NCBI GenBank assembly: GCA_026120185.1
Contig: JANUWF010001481.1
Location: forward strand, 1,865,001 to 1,929,000
Origin: Voacanga thouarsii
Taxonomy: Eukaryota; Streptophyta; Magnoliopsida; Gentianales; Apocynaceae
Length of the DNA: 64,000 nucleotides
Reading direction: 5' to 3'
The translations under genes were made by a program, and so were the position numbers. Under the pieces are notes generated by a model. It was not told where the DNA came from. It saw only the letters and a list, made by a program, of their open reading frames with translations, and searched no databases. Below are positions 47,280-59,430 of the stretch, one piece after another. Numbering within the stretch: position 1 is the stretch's first letter; each line of letters opens with the position of its first letter.

Positions 47280-47720
47280 AAGAATTCTGTTTACACATCA
47301 AAACATGTTTCGAAGAGTATTTAGGTTGTTTTCCTACTTGATTACAAAAGTCATTTCCAAGAGTATTCAGGTCATTTTACCTATACCCGCTCCAAATGAC
47401 TTTTTGAGGGTATTCGGGTCATTTTACCCTTACCCGATTTGAAAAGCAATCACAAGAGTTCCAATAAGGATAATTCAGTCATCTACCGAATACCCGAGTT
47501 CCAAAGGTTTTCATAAAACATTCCAATAAAGACATTTGGATCATTTTCCAAATACCCGATTCCAAAAAGGAACTCATTTCAAGAAATTCGAAATTCTAAT
47601 CCCAAAAGAGGATTAAATTCAAAGTTTCCAAATATATTTCCATAAAATGTTCCAATAAGGGTAATCTAGTCAATTTATGAATACTTGATTCCAAAATTTA
47701 TCATTTTCTGAAAATTCCAA
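47280..47720. repeat. Degenerate ~60-bp tandem array, solo LTR copy
   Basis: Same units as 17160-17660, for example TTCGGGTCATTTTACCCTTA then ACCCGA; arms TCGGGT and ACCCGA are inverted. Confidence 0.7.
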
Positions 47721-48084
47721 ATATTTAATCCAAAAAGGACTAAATTCACAAAATTCATGCTTTAATCATTCAGTAAGGTTTCCAAGCCAATTATGATGTT
47801 CAATCAAGCCCAAAATGGCATAAAATAATTCTTGCTCAGATAAACCTTAAACATATTCAGGGACTTCCAAAACGGTATATAATATAGCATTTCATGAAAA
47901 AACAAAGTACACTAGCTTTAGAAAGAGTTTTAGAAATCTAAGGGCCTCACCTCGTGTCCTAAGCAACTCTTTCCGTTCATGGCCATTTAACCTTTGTTTT
48001 TACCGTTTTCGATGTTTTGTTGGCCGTTTACCGCTAAACCTATACCAAACATCGTTTTTGGGTCAATTTATGTTTGGTCAAAAA

Positions 48085-48165
48085 ATAGCTGACGATTAGC
48101 CGACGTCCAACCAACGTTTAGCCGACGGGGGCCGACGGTTAGCCAACGAGGCCGACGATAAAGGA
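48085..48165. repeat. CpG-rich minisatellite, solo LTR copy
   Basis: Repeats of TTAGCCGACG and GGCCGACGG, matching 18010-18115 but shorter. Confidence 0.7.
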
Positions 48166-49055
48166 AAACGTTTAACTTTCGTTCACGTCATTTTTCCATT
48201 GTTTGTTCGATTCTTTTGTTTTCCTTTTGCCACATCCTTTCTCCCTTTACAAACAAAGAATTCACATCATATTTTCCTTTAATTTCATCCAAAATCACAC
48301 AATTAATCATCCTTAAGTCCATCCATTTTCAGAGTACTTCCTGGAATTTCACTGGTTTGACACACCATTTTTGTTTTGCACATAACTTTCAATTTACAAC
48401 TCCAATTTGGCTTGATGATATACCAAAATGATCGTAAGACTCTTAAATTTAATTATGTATAATTCCTTTCTCATATTTCTGGTTTCCATGACATGATACA
48501 GGTGAAAAATAGCCCCAATAGTTTTGCCTCAAACCTACTATTCATGCTTTCCTTTGTTCTCCTTTAATCTTTAACACTTTGGAACCATTAATTCACTCAA
48601 ATTTCCTTCAAATCACCTTTAATTCTGAATTTCCAAATTTCCAGTAGTTCACAAGGTCATGCTTATTCAACACAAATTCACTTTTCCTAATCAAAAGCTA
48701 GTATTATTCATGCTTCCTATCAAGTTACTACCAAGTAACTTTCATTTTTACTCTACTTGAGTTATCATATTTCCAACCGAAAAGAAGCCTTCAAACCACC
48801 ATATTTATTCAGTTCTTCCACACACCAAACATCATTCAAAAACCCTTAGGCAGTCGGCACTTGTATAAGCATATACAAGTTCATACACAAAAGCTCATAA
48901 ATCCTAACTTTAATCCGAAATTAATGCATGAAAGTCATATTTTCATGTTAAAATTCATATCATCATAATCACCATTCACCCAACAATAAATTTAATTCAA
49001 GAAAGGTAGGGTTTTACCTTGTGTTTGAGGCTATTAGGTGTGATTTTTCCCCAAG

Positions 49056-49081
49056 AACACACACACACACACACACACACA
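49056..49081. repeat. (AC)n microsatellite
   Basis: 26 bp of AC repeats in the solo LTR. Confidence 0.95.
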
Positions 49082-50065
49082 TCTTTCTTTCTCTCTCCTT
49101 TTTCTTTTTCTCTTAGTTTTCTCCCTCTTAGCTCATGAATTTATGGCTGTTTTTTAGACTCTCTTGACCACCATTTATCACTCAATCTTGGGCCTCCATT
49201 TCGTGTTGTGGTTTAATTGAATGGTGGATGTATTTAGGTGTGTTCCAATAGGATATTTACACACCAACCACTTTTTCCTCCACAAAATTTTCCTTTATTT
49301 TCTTCTTGCAAGGCCAACAAAATTTAGGCTATATTTCAGCCTCTCCACCTCCATTCTTATGGCAAATATATCACATGGTCAATTGGAATTTGTGAGGTCA
49401 AAATCTTATTAAGGAAGCTTATGAAAATCTTGCTAAATAAGCTTAGTAAAAATATTTATTTATAAACTTTTATCTCAACTTATCACAACCAATCAAATAG
49501 AAACACTTTACCTCATTAACCAATCACTAAATGACACTTATTTTCATCCACCAATCATAAGAAGCCGCACCTCCCATTTCCAACTGCATTTTTGTATTTT
49601 CTTCAGAAATAACCAAAATCGGGTCCATAATGGAAAAATATTTTATTTCACCATTCCACTCCAAAAATTCTACTAAATCCATTTGTAATTCTTAAATTCT
49701 TCAATTTCTTCTCTATTTGGTCAAATTTGTGGTCAAAGTCGCAGGCGCGGTCAAAATGACGAAAATGCCCCCGATGACCCGGATAACATAGTTCACACCA
49801 AAACATGCGTTTTATCGCACTGATCAATTTCTCTTCTTAACATACCCTCAAATTCTTATTTTATTAATAATAGTAGCCTTATGCAGATTTAGGATACGGG
49901 CAGAACAAATCCAATAATTACATCCAGGTCCCAACCAAATATTATCATACAAAAATTTTTGTCTCATTATACCGATCAACTTTTGTTCTGGCTATTGATA
50001 CAAATTCTCATCCCATTACAAACAGTAGCTAGTCAAAGATTAAAAAAGTGGGATATTACAAAAAA

Positions 50066-50083
50066 GTTCAAGTGTGGGGGAAT
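50066..50083 (+). promoter_or_regulatory. Polypurine tract of Ath1
   Basis: AAGTGTGGGGGAAT directly before the 3' LTR start TGATAGG. Its left context (GAGGACAAGC) is on the other side of the solo LTR at 46170-46179. Confidence 0.8.
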
Positions 50084-51506
50084 TGATAGGGGCTAAAATC
50101 ATCACTATTTTTCTAGCTATTTAAGAGTGTTTTGTGATACATTTGTTGTAATAACTAGGAATATTCCTTCATATTTGATATTTTAACCTTAGAAAGGCAT
50201 TTTGGAATTTTATTGCAGAAAACGACGAAAAAACAACAAAACTTTCGACAGTCGTAACCCACGAAACTGACGCCGGCCTCATTCTTTAGTAACAGGGAAA
50301 TTTTTACACAAAAAACAAAAAGTCCTCCAAGTCAACAGAGCATGACCGGGCCAACAGAGCACGGTTGGTGCCGACCATAACCCTTCAAGTCTGTGTCGGC
50401 TCTACTCTGATACATGTCGGCAAGTTTTCCATTTTTTGTGCGGATTTGGTCATTTCTAGGAGTTTTGGTATTTTCTAATCGCTACTCGGCCCAGAACTCT
50501 TAGGGGATGAATTTTAGCACCTTGGAAGCCTATTTAAACAAGATAAATAGAAGATAAAAGGGGTGAATTCAATGATCAAATCAGAAAATAACTTATTGAA
50601 AGAGGAATTCATTAAATCAAGAAGGATTGTTCAAGAGAGTTTTCAAAAAAGAAGAAGGAGGCTTGTCTATAAGTGCTTTCTTTTACCTTTGTTTTCTTTT
50701 TCTTAAACAACTTTGTATTTAATATTTCCATTGTAATTTGATGTTGTTTTGGGATTTATGATTTATTAAGTAGTTAGGTCTTTTGGATCAATTGATAATT
50801 GTTCTTGGTATTTGATTACTTGTTTTGCTTACAGAGTTAGTTGATTGGTTTTTGTTATTAACTTGCTTGAAAAAAGGGGTTGGAAATGATTTCAATTAAT
50901 TAATTTCATATTTGTTATCTTTTGAGCTTGAAAAATGAGTTAGTTGTTAGGAACTTAGGTAATCAAAGGTTGGTTGATGATTGCTAGAATACGAATTCAT
51001 TGACTAATTTCATGTTTTAAATCACCTAGAATATAAGGGTTTATATGATGATTGATTTAGATGCATCTTTTGGGTAAATTAGTTAAGACAGAATATGTTC
51101 ACTAGTTTAACTAGAAGGTAGTGATTCCATGATCGCAAACGAAGTAGATCTATATTAAATCCTTCATGAGACCAAGATAATAATTTATTATGATATTGAC
51201 TAAGTGATTCATTATCAGGTTTTCAAAAGCTTTTGTCTAAATTACATATTTTCATATCCTTGAGTTGTATATATTTCTTTATTTTTTTCTTCTTTCCTCA
51301 CTTTATTTGGTTGGTTAAACAATGAATGAAAAGTAATTAGTGTGTACTTGTTCCTTTGAGAATCGATATTCGTTAATTCCCTATGCTATGCTTACGATGA
51401 GTATACTTACATGTATGTGTATTTTGGGATTAATGTTTTAATTAAAACTTGACTAATGAGTGGATTAAAATTTGATAATTTTTATACACCCAAAATTTAC
51501 ACATTA
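50084..51506 (+). repeat. 3' LTR of Ath1 (1423 bp)
   Basis: Starts TGATAGGGG, ends TTACACATTA (terminal TCA changed to TTA). The CpG-rich islet of the 5' LTR is recognisable at 50240-50400 but several CpGs have become TpG or CpA. TTTAAACAAG and ATAAATAG near 50533-50550 may be the TATA region. Confidence 0.88.
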
Positions 51507-52723
51507 TTCACAACATAGCATACATAAGACTTTCCACAGCTGAATCATAAGGAATCCTACTGATTCTGTCTGTTTCTTCTTGAGACTTTAGACAATTCTT
51601 TGAAGAAGAAGATAACCCATATCTGCAAAGGATTAACACTCCATTGCATGAGTCCATGCTAAACTTGGCCAGCATCATGTCAATGTATGTAACCTGGGAT
51701 AATCCTAACATTTTCTGCTTCCTATTTCTAAGAAGATTAATTCTGAGAATATAACTGGCTTCTCCCAAATTTTTCACACCGAATTGACTAGACAGCCACA
51801 CCTTAGTAGATATAATGTCCCTACATCATTCTTAATGAGTAGAATGTTATCCATATACAGTAGGAAAAAAGCCATATTTAAGCCTTCTAGTTTTCTATAC
51901 ACGCATGATTCATCCTCATTTTGAATGAAATCGTAGGACTTTACAATCTCATCAAAACAAATGTGCTATGCTCTTGATTCTTGCTTAAGTCCATAAATGG
52001 ATTTCTTAAGCTTCCATGCTCTTGATGCTTGCTTAAGTCCATAAATGTATTTCTTAAGCTTACAAACCATATGTTTTTAGCCCTCAACAATAAAGTCTTC
52101 TAGTTGGGACATATAAATGTTTTCGCTAAGAGAGCCATTGAGAAATGCCATTTTGACAACCATTTGTCATATCTCGTTGTTATAATAACAAGTGATGGCA
52201 AGAAGGATACTGATGGAATTAAGCATAGTTACCAAAGAAAAGGTTTCCTCATAGTCAATTCCCTCTTTTGAGTATACCCTTTTGTCACAAGCCTAGCTTT
52301 GAAGGTTTCCATCCTTCTATCTGCTTCCCTCTTCCTCTTGTATACCCACTTATACCTAATGGGTTTTATTCCTTTAGGTAAAGCTACAAGATCTCAAACC
52401 TAATTAAAATACATAGACTCAATCTCAGCTTTAATTGTTTCAATCCATAAGTTTACATCGGTATTAGCAATAGCCTCTTCGTATCTAGTGGGATCTTGTT
52501 CCATATAGTCGGAGACTAGGTCAAAAACCTCTTAGTCTATCTTTCTAGAACCCTAGATACCCTCCTACTACAATGAGCTCTGTTTGTACAGGTTCTTGAG
52601 GTTGTGCCTCTTTTTGTTCCACAATCAGGAAAAAGAAGTCAATTCAGAAAATAACTTCTCCTCGAGTTCCAACCTTGTTGAACATTTAGTGGATGTGCTT
52701 TGATTGTCCTCTAAGTTTCTAGT
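51507..52723 (-). pseudogene. Cop1 reverse transcriptase
   Basis: Minus strand. 51508-51801 has QFGVKNLGEASYILRI and SVESLMYAM-like blocks (here AVESLMYAML), the Copia RT C-terminus. At about 51835 the catalytic YVDD reads YMDN. Further right a GLKQASRAW-like region and a KWVYKRK-like region (52270-52360) are in broken frames. A segment near 51965-52065 (cttgatgcttgcttaagtcc) is partly duplicated. It ends at the solo LTR at 52724. Confidence 0.75.
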
Positions 52724-54603
52724 TGACGGAATCAAAAACAAAGGAACATACATGCGAAGGAAATAAAATGGACATAGCGCAACGGAAGGTTAAAAATATA
52801 CCTCTTCGTGTCCTTTTCTGGTCTGGTTGAGAAGACAAGGCAGCAAACAGGGGAGAAGCTACCTACTTTGATGATGATTACGGCAAGAAACTAGCAATCC
52901 GTCGACTGCTTCTTGGCATGAATGCGAATTTTCTTACTTCTCAGAATATTACTTGCCTATCTAAGTTGGTGAAACAACCTAGGTGAGGATAGTCCTTCTT
53001 GATCCTTTGCTATTAATTAGCAAAGACAAGAAGATGGAAAAAAGGAAAAAATGAAGAAAACGTGAGAAGCAGAAAGAGAACAGAGAGAATAGAGGCTATG
53101 GTGTTCTTTTTTCTTTTCTGTCGTGTGTCTCAGCTTTTCTCAACACAACGACTCCTATTCACATCCCAGATAACCTAACCCCAGTGTTTTGATATGACAA
53201 ACATCCGGAGGTTATCAACAAAAGAGGTTTCCATGAATAATAAAGAATCCTTTAGTCTAGGCTATTAGATCAACTTAATTTATTATTTTTCTTTGGACCC
53301 AATGAGCCCAAAAATAATAATCATTAATTATTTATTTTCTAGGCCTATTAAAATAACCCAATAAATAATTAATGAGTCCAAATGAACTAAAATAATTATT
53401 AAGCCTTTTAGTAACTAGTTTAAGCCCAGGTTAATATTTCTAATTATTCAATCTGGGCTTAGGCCCTGAATAATTAATTAACTAATAAAACTAGATAATA
53501 AATTTAATTTCTCTCATTCTTTTTATTTTATTCCAGTCCAAAAATAAATTAGACTTTCTAAATAAAATAAAATGCTTTTTCCATTATGACCATTTCCTCG
53601 ACCTAAAATAATTAGGACTTACGGGCTATTTTGAGGACCAAAAAGACACATCACATTGGTTACTAAAATGACCAAAATATCCCAGCTATTTAAATAGATG
53701 TATTTTATATTTTAAATATTTTATAATATCACCATAAGGAAATATTGACCCCAAGGACAACGCTGCGTTAGCTATGTCTTTGACCTACAAGTGAAATGAC
53801 TAAAATACCCCCTACACATTGCCGTTAATTTAGAGAAGAAAGAGTTTACTAACACCTCTCTAAACGACATCTACCATTCTTAGTCTTCTAGTCCAATGAT
53901 CCACAACTTCTTGAAATATTCCAGCTTTCCAAAGGAGCTACCCTAAAGCCAATATCCAAGTTATGTTCCCCAGAGCCCTGGATAATTAGATTATTCAAAC
54001 AACCAAAATGGGTGATATAGTGTAAACACTATCTTGTACAAGTCCGTCTTGACTAACTAGTCACATATGCCCAACATACAAGTATGTTGGTCCTTCTCAA
54101 GAACCTCAACTATAGTATATCAAAGCATACATTCCCAGCTTCATCAGACTACCAACCTATACTCAAGCTATAGAGTACAAGTCCACGTTATAGCAGTAGT
54201 AATCTAAGTTTCTATCATGTAGTACGTTTAGAAACCTGTACTATAGGTCCGATTCTACGTATTCGAAATACGCTTGTGTTATGAAATAAGTAGACAACTC
54301 ATTAGCTAAAGGTAAGCCACTCCCAATTTAGAATTCATAACACAATAACCTTACCACGAGATTCCTATTCTCATCATTTGGTTAAGAACAATAGTTTATG
54401 TGTTAAGTATCCCATGGTCCATACCTTACTGTGAAAGACCTACATTCACATGAACCATTTATTTAAATATAATGGGTCTTTTCTAATAAAATCATAAACA
54501 AATATAAAGAAAATTTCACAAACAAATTCTAAGAAAAATACTTTTATTAATACAAGTCAAAAATACATTAGAAACCTAGTCTAAGATGCCATACATTCCA
54601 ACA
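52724..54603 (-). repeat. Solo LTR of Cop1 family (1880 bp)
   Basis: Plus-strand ends TGACGGAATC and CATTCCAACA. Target duplication CTAGT/CTAGC (52719-52723, 54604-54608). Homologous and parallel to 36504-38409. No internal sequence. It splits Cop1 pol between integrase and RT: a copy of the family inside another copy. Confidence 0.88.
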
Positions 54604-55660
54604 CTAGCATTAGTACTTACCAGTATTGTTTGCTTATTGGGATGATAAAAGTAACCACCATTTGTTCCTTTTGGATACCCAACAAAATAGTATAATTTTG
54701 ATTTTGGTTCTAACTTGTCTCCCTTGATCAGTACATAAGCTGGACATCCCCATATCTTGAGATGATTTAGACTTGGCTTATGCCATGTCCAAATCTCATT
54801 GGACGTCCTAGGTACTGAGTACTTAGAAGGCACCAAGTTCAGAATATATGTCGTTATTTCCAGGGCATACCTCGAAAAAGGTACTCAAAAATTAGCGTGA
54901 GACATCATTTTTTGGACCATTTAAATCAATATCTCATTCCTTCTCTCAGCTACTCCATTCTGCTGTGGTGTCTTCAACGCAGAGAGCTAGGATACTATCC
55001 CATAATGTACCATATAATCTATAAATTCAGCGAGGAGGTACTCTCCACCACGATCTGATCGTAAGGCCTTGATCAGTTTACTTGTTCGACGCTCTACTTA
55101 AGCCTAAAACTCTTTGAACTTGTCAAATGAGTCAGACTTGCGTCTCATTAGGTAAACATAACCATACCTAGTACAATCATCCATGAAGGTGAGGAAGTAC
55201 TCAAACCCCCTCTCGCTGGTATAGATAAAAGGCCACATATATCTGTGTGAACAAGGCTCATTATCTTTTTGTGTCTATCCGATTTTTAGATAAACGACCT
55301 TTTGGTCATTCTTCCCATAAGGCAAGATTCATACTAAGGCCAACTTTCCAATCTCAATGAGCCTAAAAGCCTATCATGGATCAACCTTTGAATCCTGGTG
55401 GAGTTAATATGACCAACCTTATATGCCAATGATATGAGTCATTGACATTGGTCTTTCTCTTCCTATTTAAAGGTTTAGATTGAGTATTATTTAATTGATT
55501 ATTAATAAAATTAATGAAGAATAGGTTTCCATACATGTACCCAGTGCATAAAATTTCTCCATTTCTACTGATAATTATACCAGAATGGAAAAAAAAAAGA
55601 ATATCCTTAATTTATTAGCTTTGCAACTGAAACTAAATTCTGTCCAAAACCAAGTACATA
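54604..55660 (-). pseudogene. Cop1 integrase
   Basis: Minus strand: the C-terminal block TWHKPSLNHLKIWGCPAYVL and KSKLYYFVGYPKGTNGGYFY (54640-54836), a core in broken frames with an ALRSDRGGEYLL-like block (about 55040-55070) and the ERRN...-like Glu region (about 54940). A HHCC side is near 55400. Many stops. Matches the plus-strand Cop2 integrase at 61646-62530. Confidence 0.75.
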
Positions 55661-56010
55661 TAAAATATCCTCCAAACCAACTATTCTATTATAATAAAAA
55701 AAAACTCCAATTCTCCCACAGTAAAGGCCCATACTTGTGCTCTATTTTCTACGCGTAGTCCATATTTGTCCTTCTGGAGTCTTCTTATCTTCCTAACCCC
55801 TTGCAAAGAGTTACAGATATAATCAGTGGCTCCTAAATCAACAATCCAAGTAGAAGTTGATCCAACCATTGATATAGGCTCTAAATAAAAAACATTAACT
55901 GTGGATTTTTTCTTGGCTTGAAGATCTAGACACTCTTTTTTTCAGTGTCCCTTCTTTCCAAACTTGAAGCATTTACCCTTGGGTATGTCTTTGGGTTGGG
56001 ACTTAGGCTG
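55661..56010 (-). pseudogene. Cop1 zinc knuckle and protease
   Basis: Minus strand CFKFGKKGH then a stop then KKEC near 55940-55985: a CX2CX4HX4C knuckle whose second Cys is Phe and whose conserved Trp is a stop. Then STSTWIVDLGATDYICNSLQ (55800-55869): the protease D-S-G-A motif reads D-L-G-A. Both are inactive by these changes. Confidence 0.8.
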
Positions 56011-56697
56011 AGCTGCTGCATTACCCTTTTTCTTTTTGAACTTTCTGGGCTTAGGCCCAATTCTTAAAGAAAAAGCACTCATAGCCTTTTATGCTGGCTT
56101 CATGACCTTCTCTGCCACCTGAAGCTCTTTTATTAACTCAATTAAACTCATGTTTAACTTGTTCATGTTGTAGTTTAATTTGAACTAAGTAAAAGAGCAC
56201 GGTAGAGATTTAAGAACTATGTCCACTTAGCTCTTAGGGCCAATCATAGCCCCCAAGACTTCTGCTTTCTCAAAAGCAGTAGTTATTTTGATCATATACT
56301 CCTTGACTGATGTTTCCTCAACCACTTTGGTGTTGATAATCATTTGAAGAGCCTCCTGCCTTGCAGGCCGTCTCTTATCGGTGAACATCGTAGCTAAAGA
56401 TATGCTAATGTCGTAAGCAGTGGCCATGTACTTGTGTTTTGACTGGAGACCATTAGACATAGAGGCTAAATATAGCAGTGAGCTATTTCCCCAGCCTTCT
56501 TCCATGTCTTTTCAGCCTCTTGCTCCTCATCACTAGAACCCTCCCTAAAAACCGGCAGGTTTCGTAGAGGACATACTTATACTCCTTAGCTGTGAGTATT
56601 ATGTCTAAGTTCCTTTTCTAGTCCATATAGTTAGGACCTGTTAGCTTTTTCTCCTGAAGAATAATGGCTAAAGACTGAAAGTACCTCCACCAATCAT
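56011..56697 (-). pseudogene. Cop1 gag
   Basis: Start at 56697 (MIGGGTFS in frame with stops). 56227-56505 has SKHKYMATAYDISISLATMF, RPARQEALQMIINTKVVE and VKEYMIKITTAFEKAEVLG, a Copia gag (UBN2-like) core. After 56227 a stop interrupts and a LMKELQVAEKVMK-like region follows toward the knuckle. The same gag, more broken, is in Cop2. Confidence 0.75.
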
Positions 56698-57538
56698 TTC
56701 TGAAAATTAAAAAAAAAACAAAAATTCTCGATTTTGTGAAAAATAAAATAATTTTGTACACTTTATCCTCATATTAAATCTGATAATAGTTAACCCTATC
56801 AGTATTATCTTTAACATGATTAATTTGGCTCTTAAGAAAACTGACATAGCTTCTTTGGAAGATTAACAGTTTCCTAAGCTAAGTATATTAACCACCACAA
56901 ATTAACTTCCTTTTCTAGGTCATCTAGAAGATAACTCCATCGATAGGATGTCATTTCTTCATATTTTCTATGAACATTCCTCGCACTATAACCTCTAACG
57001 TTAGCTGGCCGATCATAGCACGTGTCTCGGGTTATTAATTACATTCTTCCATTAGTTTTAAATCCTTGTGGTATATCCATCCTATAAAGATTCACCCTAG
57101 GGTGACGGAAGGAGACCCACGATCTCTAATGAGGACCGTGATGGAAGTCGTGGGGCCGTTGGAACCCTTCTCTCACTTAGTCTTTTTAAAACAAGGGGTT
57201 TCTTGGAAAAATATCCTTTGAAAATTTTAATTAAGTTCTCTTTTAACTTAAAAATAAAATATCTAAACCCATAAAAATCTCTATGTCAAGGTTTGTACCC
57301 TTTGAGAGATTTTTCCATAGATTAATTTTATTTAAGTTAAAAAACCTAATGATTTCAAAATTTCCAATAAAACTTTCTAGAGACTTTGGTCTGAAGTTTT
57401 ATTTGACAAAAATAAATTTTCTTGTAAAAATAAATTAAAATGGTTTTCCATTTTAACTTACAAAAATCTCTAAATCCAAAATATTTTCTATATTAAGGAT
57501 AAAATTCTTTAAGAAAATAGCCAAGTAATAATTTTTCT
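56698..57538 (-). other. Cop1 5' leader (truncated)
   Basis: Non-coding. An inverted homologue of 59725-60541 in Cop2, including ACTAATGGAAG and the GGCCAGC and GCCCCACG blocks. No primer site or LTR is seen. Homology to Cop2 stops at 57538, exactly where the SR2 LTR starts. Confidence 0.7.
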
Positions 57539-58747
57539 TGATGGACATGTTTGACCTTAGTTCTTCCAAAGGCATGCAAATGAGACTGCTAAGTAACTCT
57601 TGAGCAATGGAATCCAAATCAAGAATATCTTCAATTCAAGAACTTGCAAAATCATGAAGTCCTTATGAAAGAACTTTAGACTATGAATCGTTTATCAAGG
57701 TAAAATGTGTAAATTCCTATATCTCCTTTACCTTATGATTCAGTTTATTTCTACTTTGAAGCATGAAAATAAAATAATTTTAAAAGTAGGTCTTCAGATG
57801 CTTAGATTGAGCAGTTTGGATGGACCTCTACATCCAAAACTTCGTCCAAAACTCTGTAACAGTTTCTAGATGTTTTTGCCAAAAAAGTACTATTTTTGAC
57901 TCACTTTTGGGACGCACTTTATTTCGATCCTTGAGTTCAAAATTCTAGAAAAACTGACAACGAAAAACTAGTCGTTGCTATCATGCTTTTTACTCCTATA
58001 AAAGCTTTCAAAACTCGATTTTGAATTAGATTTTTGTGCTATCTTTCTTAGAAATACTCTTACATTTTAGAATACAAAAATTTTTATTTTCATTTGTGCT
58101 TCAAAAGTTAAATTAAATTGCTCAAAAGGTAAAAAGTGTTTGTGCTCATCTGTTCGCAATGTACTCAAATCAGTGAGCTATTTCTGTAAACTTTCTTTCA
58201 TTCTAACTTGTATCAAGGTTGAGAAGGTAAAACCCAATTGGGGTAAGCCTTGATTGTTGTGATTAAAGAGGTTGGTAATCCTCTTGTGTAAGGTATCACC
58301 TACCACCATTGAGTTGGGAAAATGTTTTAGTGAGTGTGTTGAAATCCTTAAGTAAGAACTTAAGGTAGTGGATGTAGATCATTTGAGGATCGAACCACTA
58401 TAAATTCCTGAGCTTTATTTCATTTCTCTTGCTTAAATTTTCTTCACTACATTCTCACTAACTTTTGTCTTTAAATGCTCTATTCAATTTCGCTAAAATT
58501 AGTAATCTATTTATGATCCTTGCTTTCTGATTTGAACTTGTCATTTAATATCTCAACTACCCATTCTCATTGAATATCATTTGTGCTGACTTTGATAGAC
58601 TCCTGGTAGCATTCTTGAAATTGGAAACCATTCTTGAAGTAACGCAGTATTACTGCTAACCTGCTTGAAAGTTTTTTTTTTGGAAACCAAATTTTCAATA
58701 CTTTTGTTTGCCAAAAACTTTATACACCCCTTCTCTAAGGTTTTTCA
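57539..58747 (+). repeat. 5' LTR of SR2 (1209 bp)
   Basis: Starts TGATGGACATG, ends GGTTTTTCA. Homologous (inverted) to 20512-21872 across the TATA region and the GTAGATCATTTGAGGATCG block, but clearly diverged. Confidence 0.78.
57997..58004 (+). promoter_or_regulatory. TATA box of SR2 LTR
   Basis: CCTATAAAAGC, same place and wording as in the SR1 LTR (21279-21286). Confidence 0.65.
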
Positions 58748-58749
58748 AT

Positions 58750-58760
58750 TGGTATCAAAG
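58750..58760 (+). other. Primer binding site of SR2 (tRNA-iMet)
   Basis: TGGTATCAAAG, 2 nt after the LTR; one base from TGGTATCAGAG. Confidence 0.85.
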
Positions 58761-58809
58761 AATTGCTCTACACTATTTTTGGTCTAACAAGTGTGTAGAA
58801 AAGATCCTT

Positions 58810-59430
58810 ATGGCAAACACATCTGCTCTTCCTTATGTTGAAGGGTCTTCAATAAATCGACCTCCTTTGTTCAATGGAAGCAACTATACATTCTGGAAAA
58901 ACAACATGAAGATTTATGTCTACTTAATCAATTTTGAGTTGTGGAGTCTAATTGAAAACGGACCATTTATTCAATCAAAGTTCCTTGAAGGCAGAAAAGT
59001 ACCTAAACAAAATGACGAAAATGACAACAAGGACATTTCAAAAATGAATCTAAATTTTTAGGCAATGAATACATTGTGTTGTGCTCTTGATGCTACTGAA
59101 TATAACCAGGTTAGTGGCTGTAATTCAACTCACAAAATGTGAAGAATAATTGAGGTCACCAATGAGGGGACTAATCAAGTAAAAGAATCGAAGCTAGGAC
59201 TCCTTGGCCAAGACTATGAATTGTTCTATATGAAGCTAAGTAAGAACACAACCGATATGTTTACTCAGTTCACAAACATTGTGAATGGTCTAAAAGCATA
59301 TAGGAAAACTTATTCCCTTAGAGAACAAAACAAAAAACTACTTGATACTCTGCTAAAGAGTTGGCAGCTAAAAACAAGAGGAATCAAAAAATCTGAATAA
59401 CTTACCCACTGAAGAGTTTGCAATATTTAA
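58810..59430 (+). pseudogene. SR2 gag, N-terminal part
   Basis: ATG at 58810: MANTSALPYVEGSSINRPPL, FNGSNYTFWKNNMKIYVY, LWSLIENGP. After a stop at 59060: MNTLCCALDATEYNQVSG, VTNEGTNQVKESKLGLL, YELFYMKLSKNTTDMFTQFT and LREQNKKLLDTL, then a frameshifted LNNLPTEEF. This is the SIRE gag N-terminal domain (PPLFDGTNY..., EGTxQVKESK..., MFTRFT). The zinc knuckle is absent because Cop2 sequence begins. Confidence 0.8.

Larger units (their letters stand above)
46181..50060 (-). repeat. Solo LTR of Tk2 family (3880 bp)
   Basis: Plus-strand ends TGTAACACCCC and GGATATTACA. Target duplication CAAAA/AAAAA (46176-46180, 50061-50065). Aligns with 15301-19766. It sits within the sequence leading to the Ath1 polypurine tract. 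TC run 46297-46354 and AC run 49056-49081 are expansions. Strand is set by the Tk2 primer site. Confidence 0.88.
39065..51506 (+). mobile_element. Ath1: Athila-like Gypsy lacking pol
   Basis: 5' LTR 39065-40580, tRNA-Asp primer site, gag, a second ORF, polypurine tract and 3' LTR 50084-51506. Target duplication TACAT/TTCAC, one change in each from the TACAC expected from the uninterrupted Cop1 frame. Between gag (ends about 42485) and ORF2 (starts 43547) is 1 kb with no protease, RT, RNase H or integrase motif in any frame. A solo LTR of Tk2 type is nested at 46181-50060. Without it the element is about 8.6 kb. It must have depended on enzymes from another element. Confidence 0.85.
36504..57538 (-). 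mobile_element. Cop1: Tork/Angela-like Copia, minus strand
   Basis: 3' LTR (36504-38409), then along the minus strand from the right: leader, gag (to 56697), knuckle, protease, integrase, RT and RNase H. It is broken by Ath1 (39065-51506) and a solo LTR (52724-54603). No 5' LTR is present: the leader stops at 57538 where SR2 begins. The left 5-mer is AGAAC (36499-36503); no partner is seen. Cop2 (59431-64000) is a diverged relative on the plus strand. Confidence 0.82.
57539..59430 (+). mobile_element. SR2: 5' end of a SIRE-like Copia, plus strand
   Basis: 5' LTR (57539-58747), primer site (58750-58760) and the N-terminal half of gag (58810-59430). It passes into Cop2 near 59430 with no LTR or target duplication visible at that junction. 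Left neighbour is the Cop1 leader with 5-mer TTTCT. It is in inverted orientation to SR1. Confidence 0.8.
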
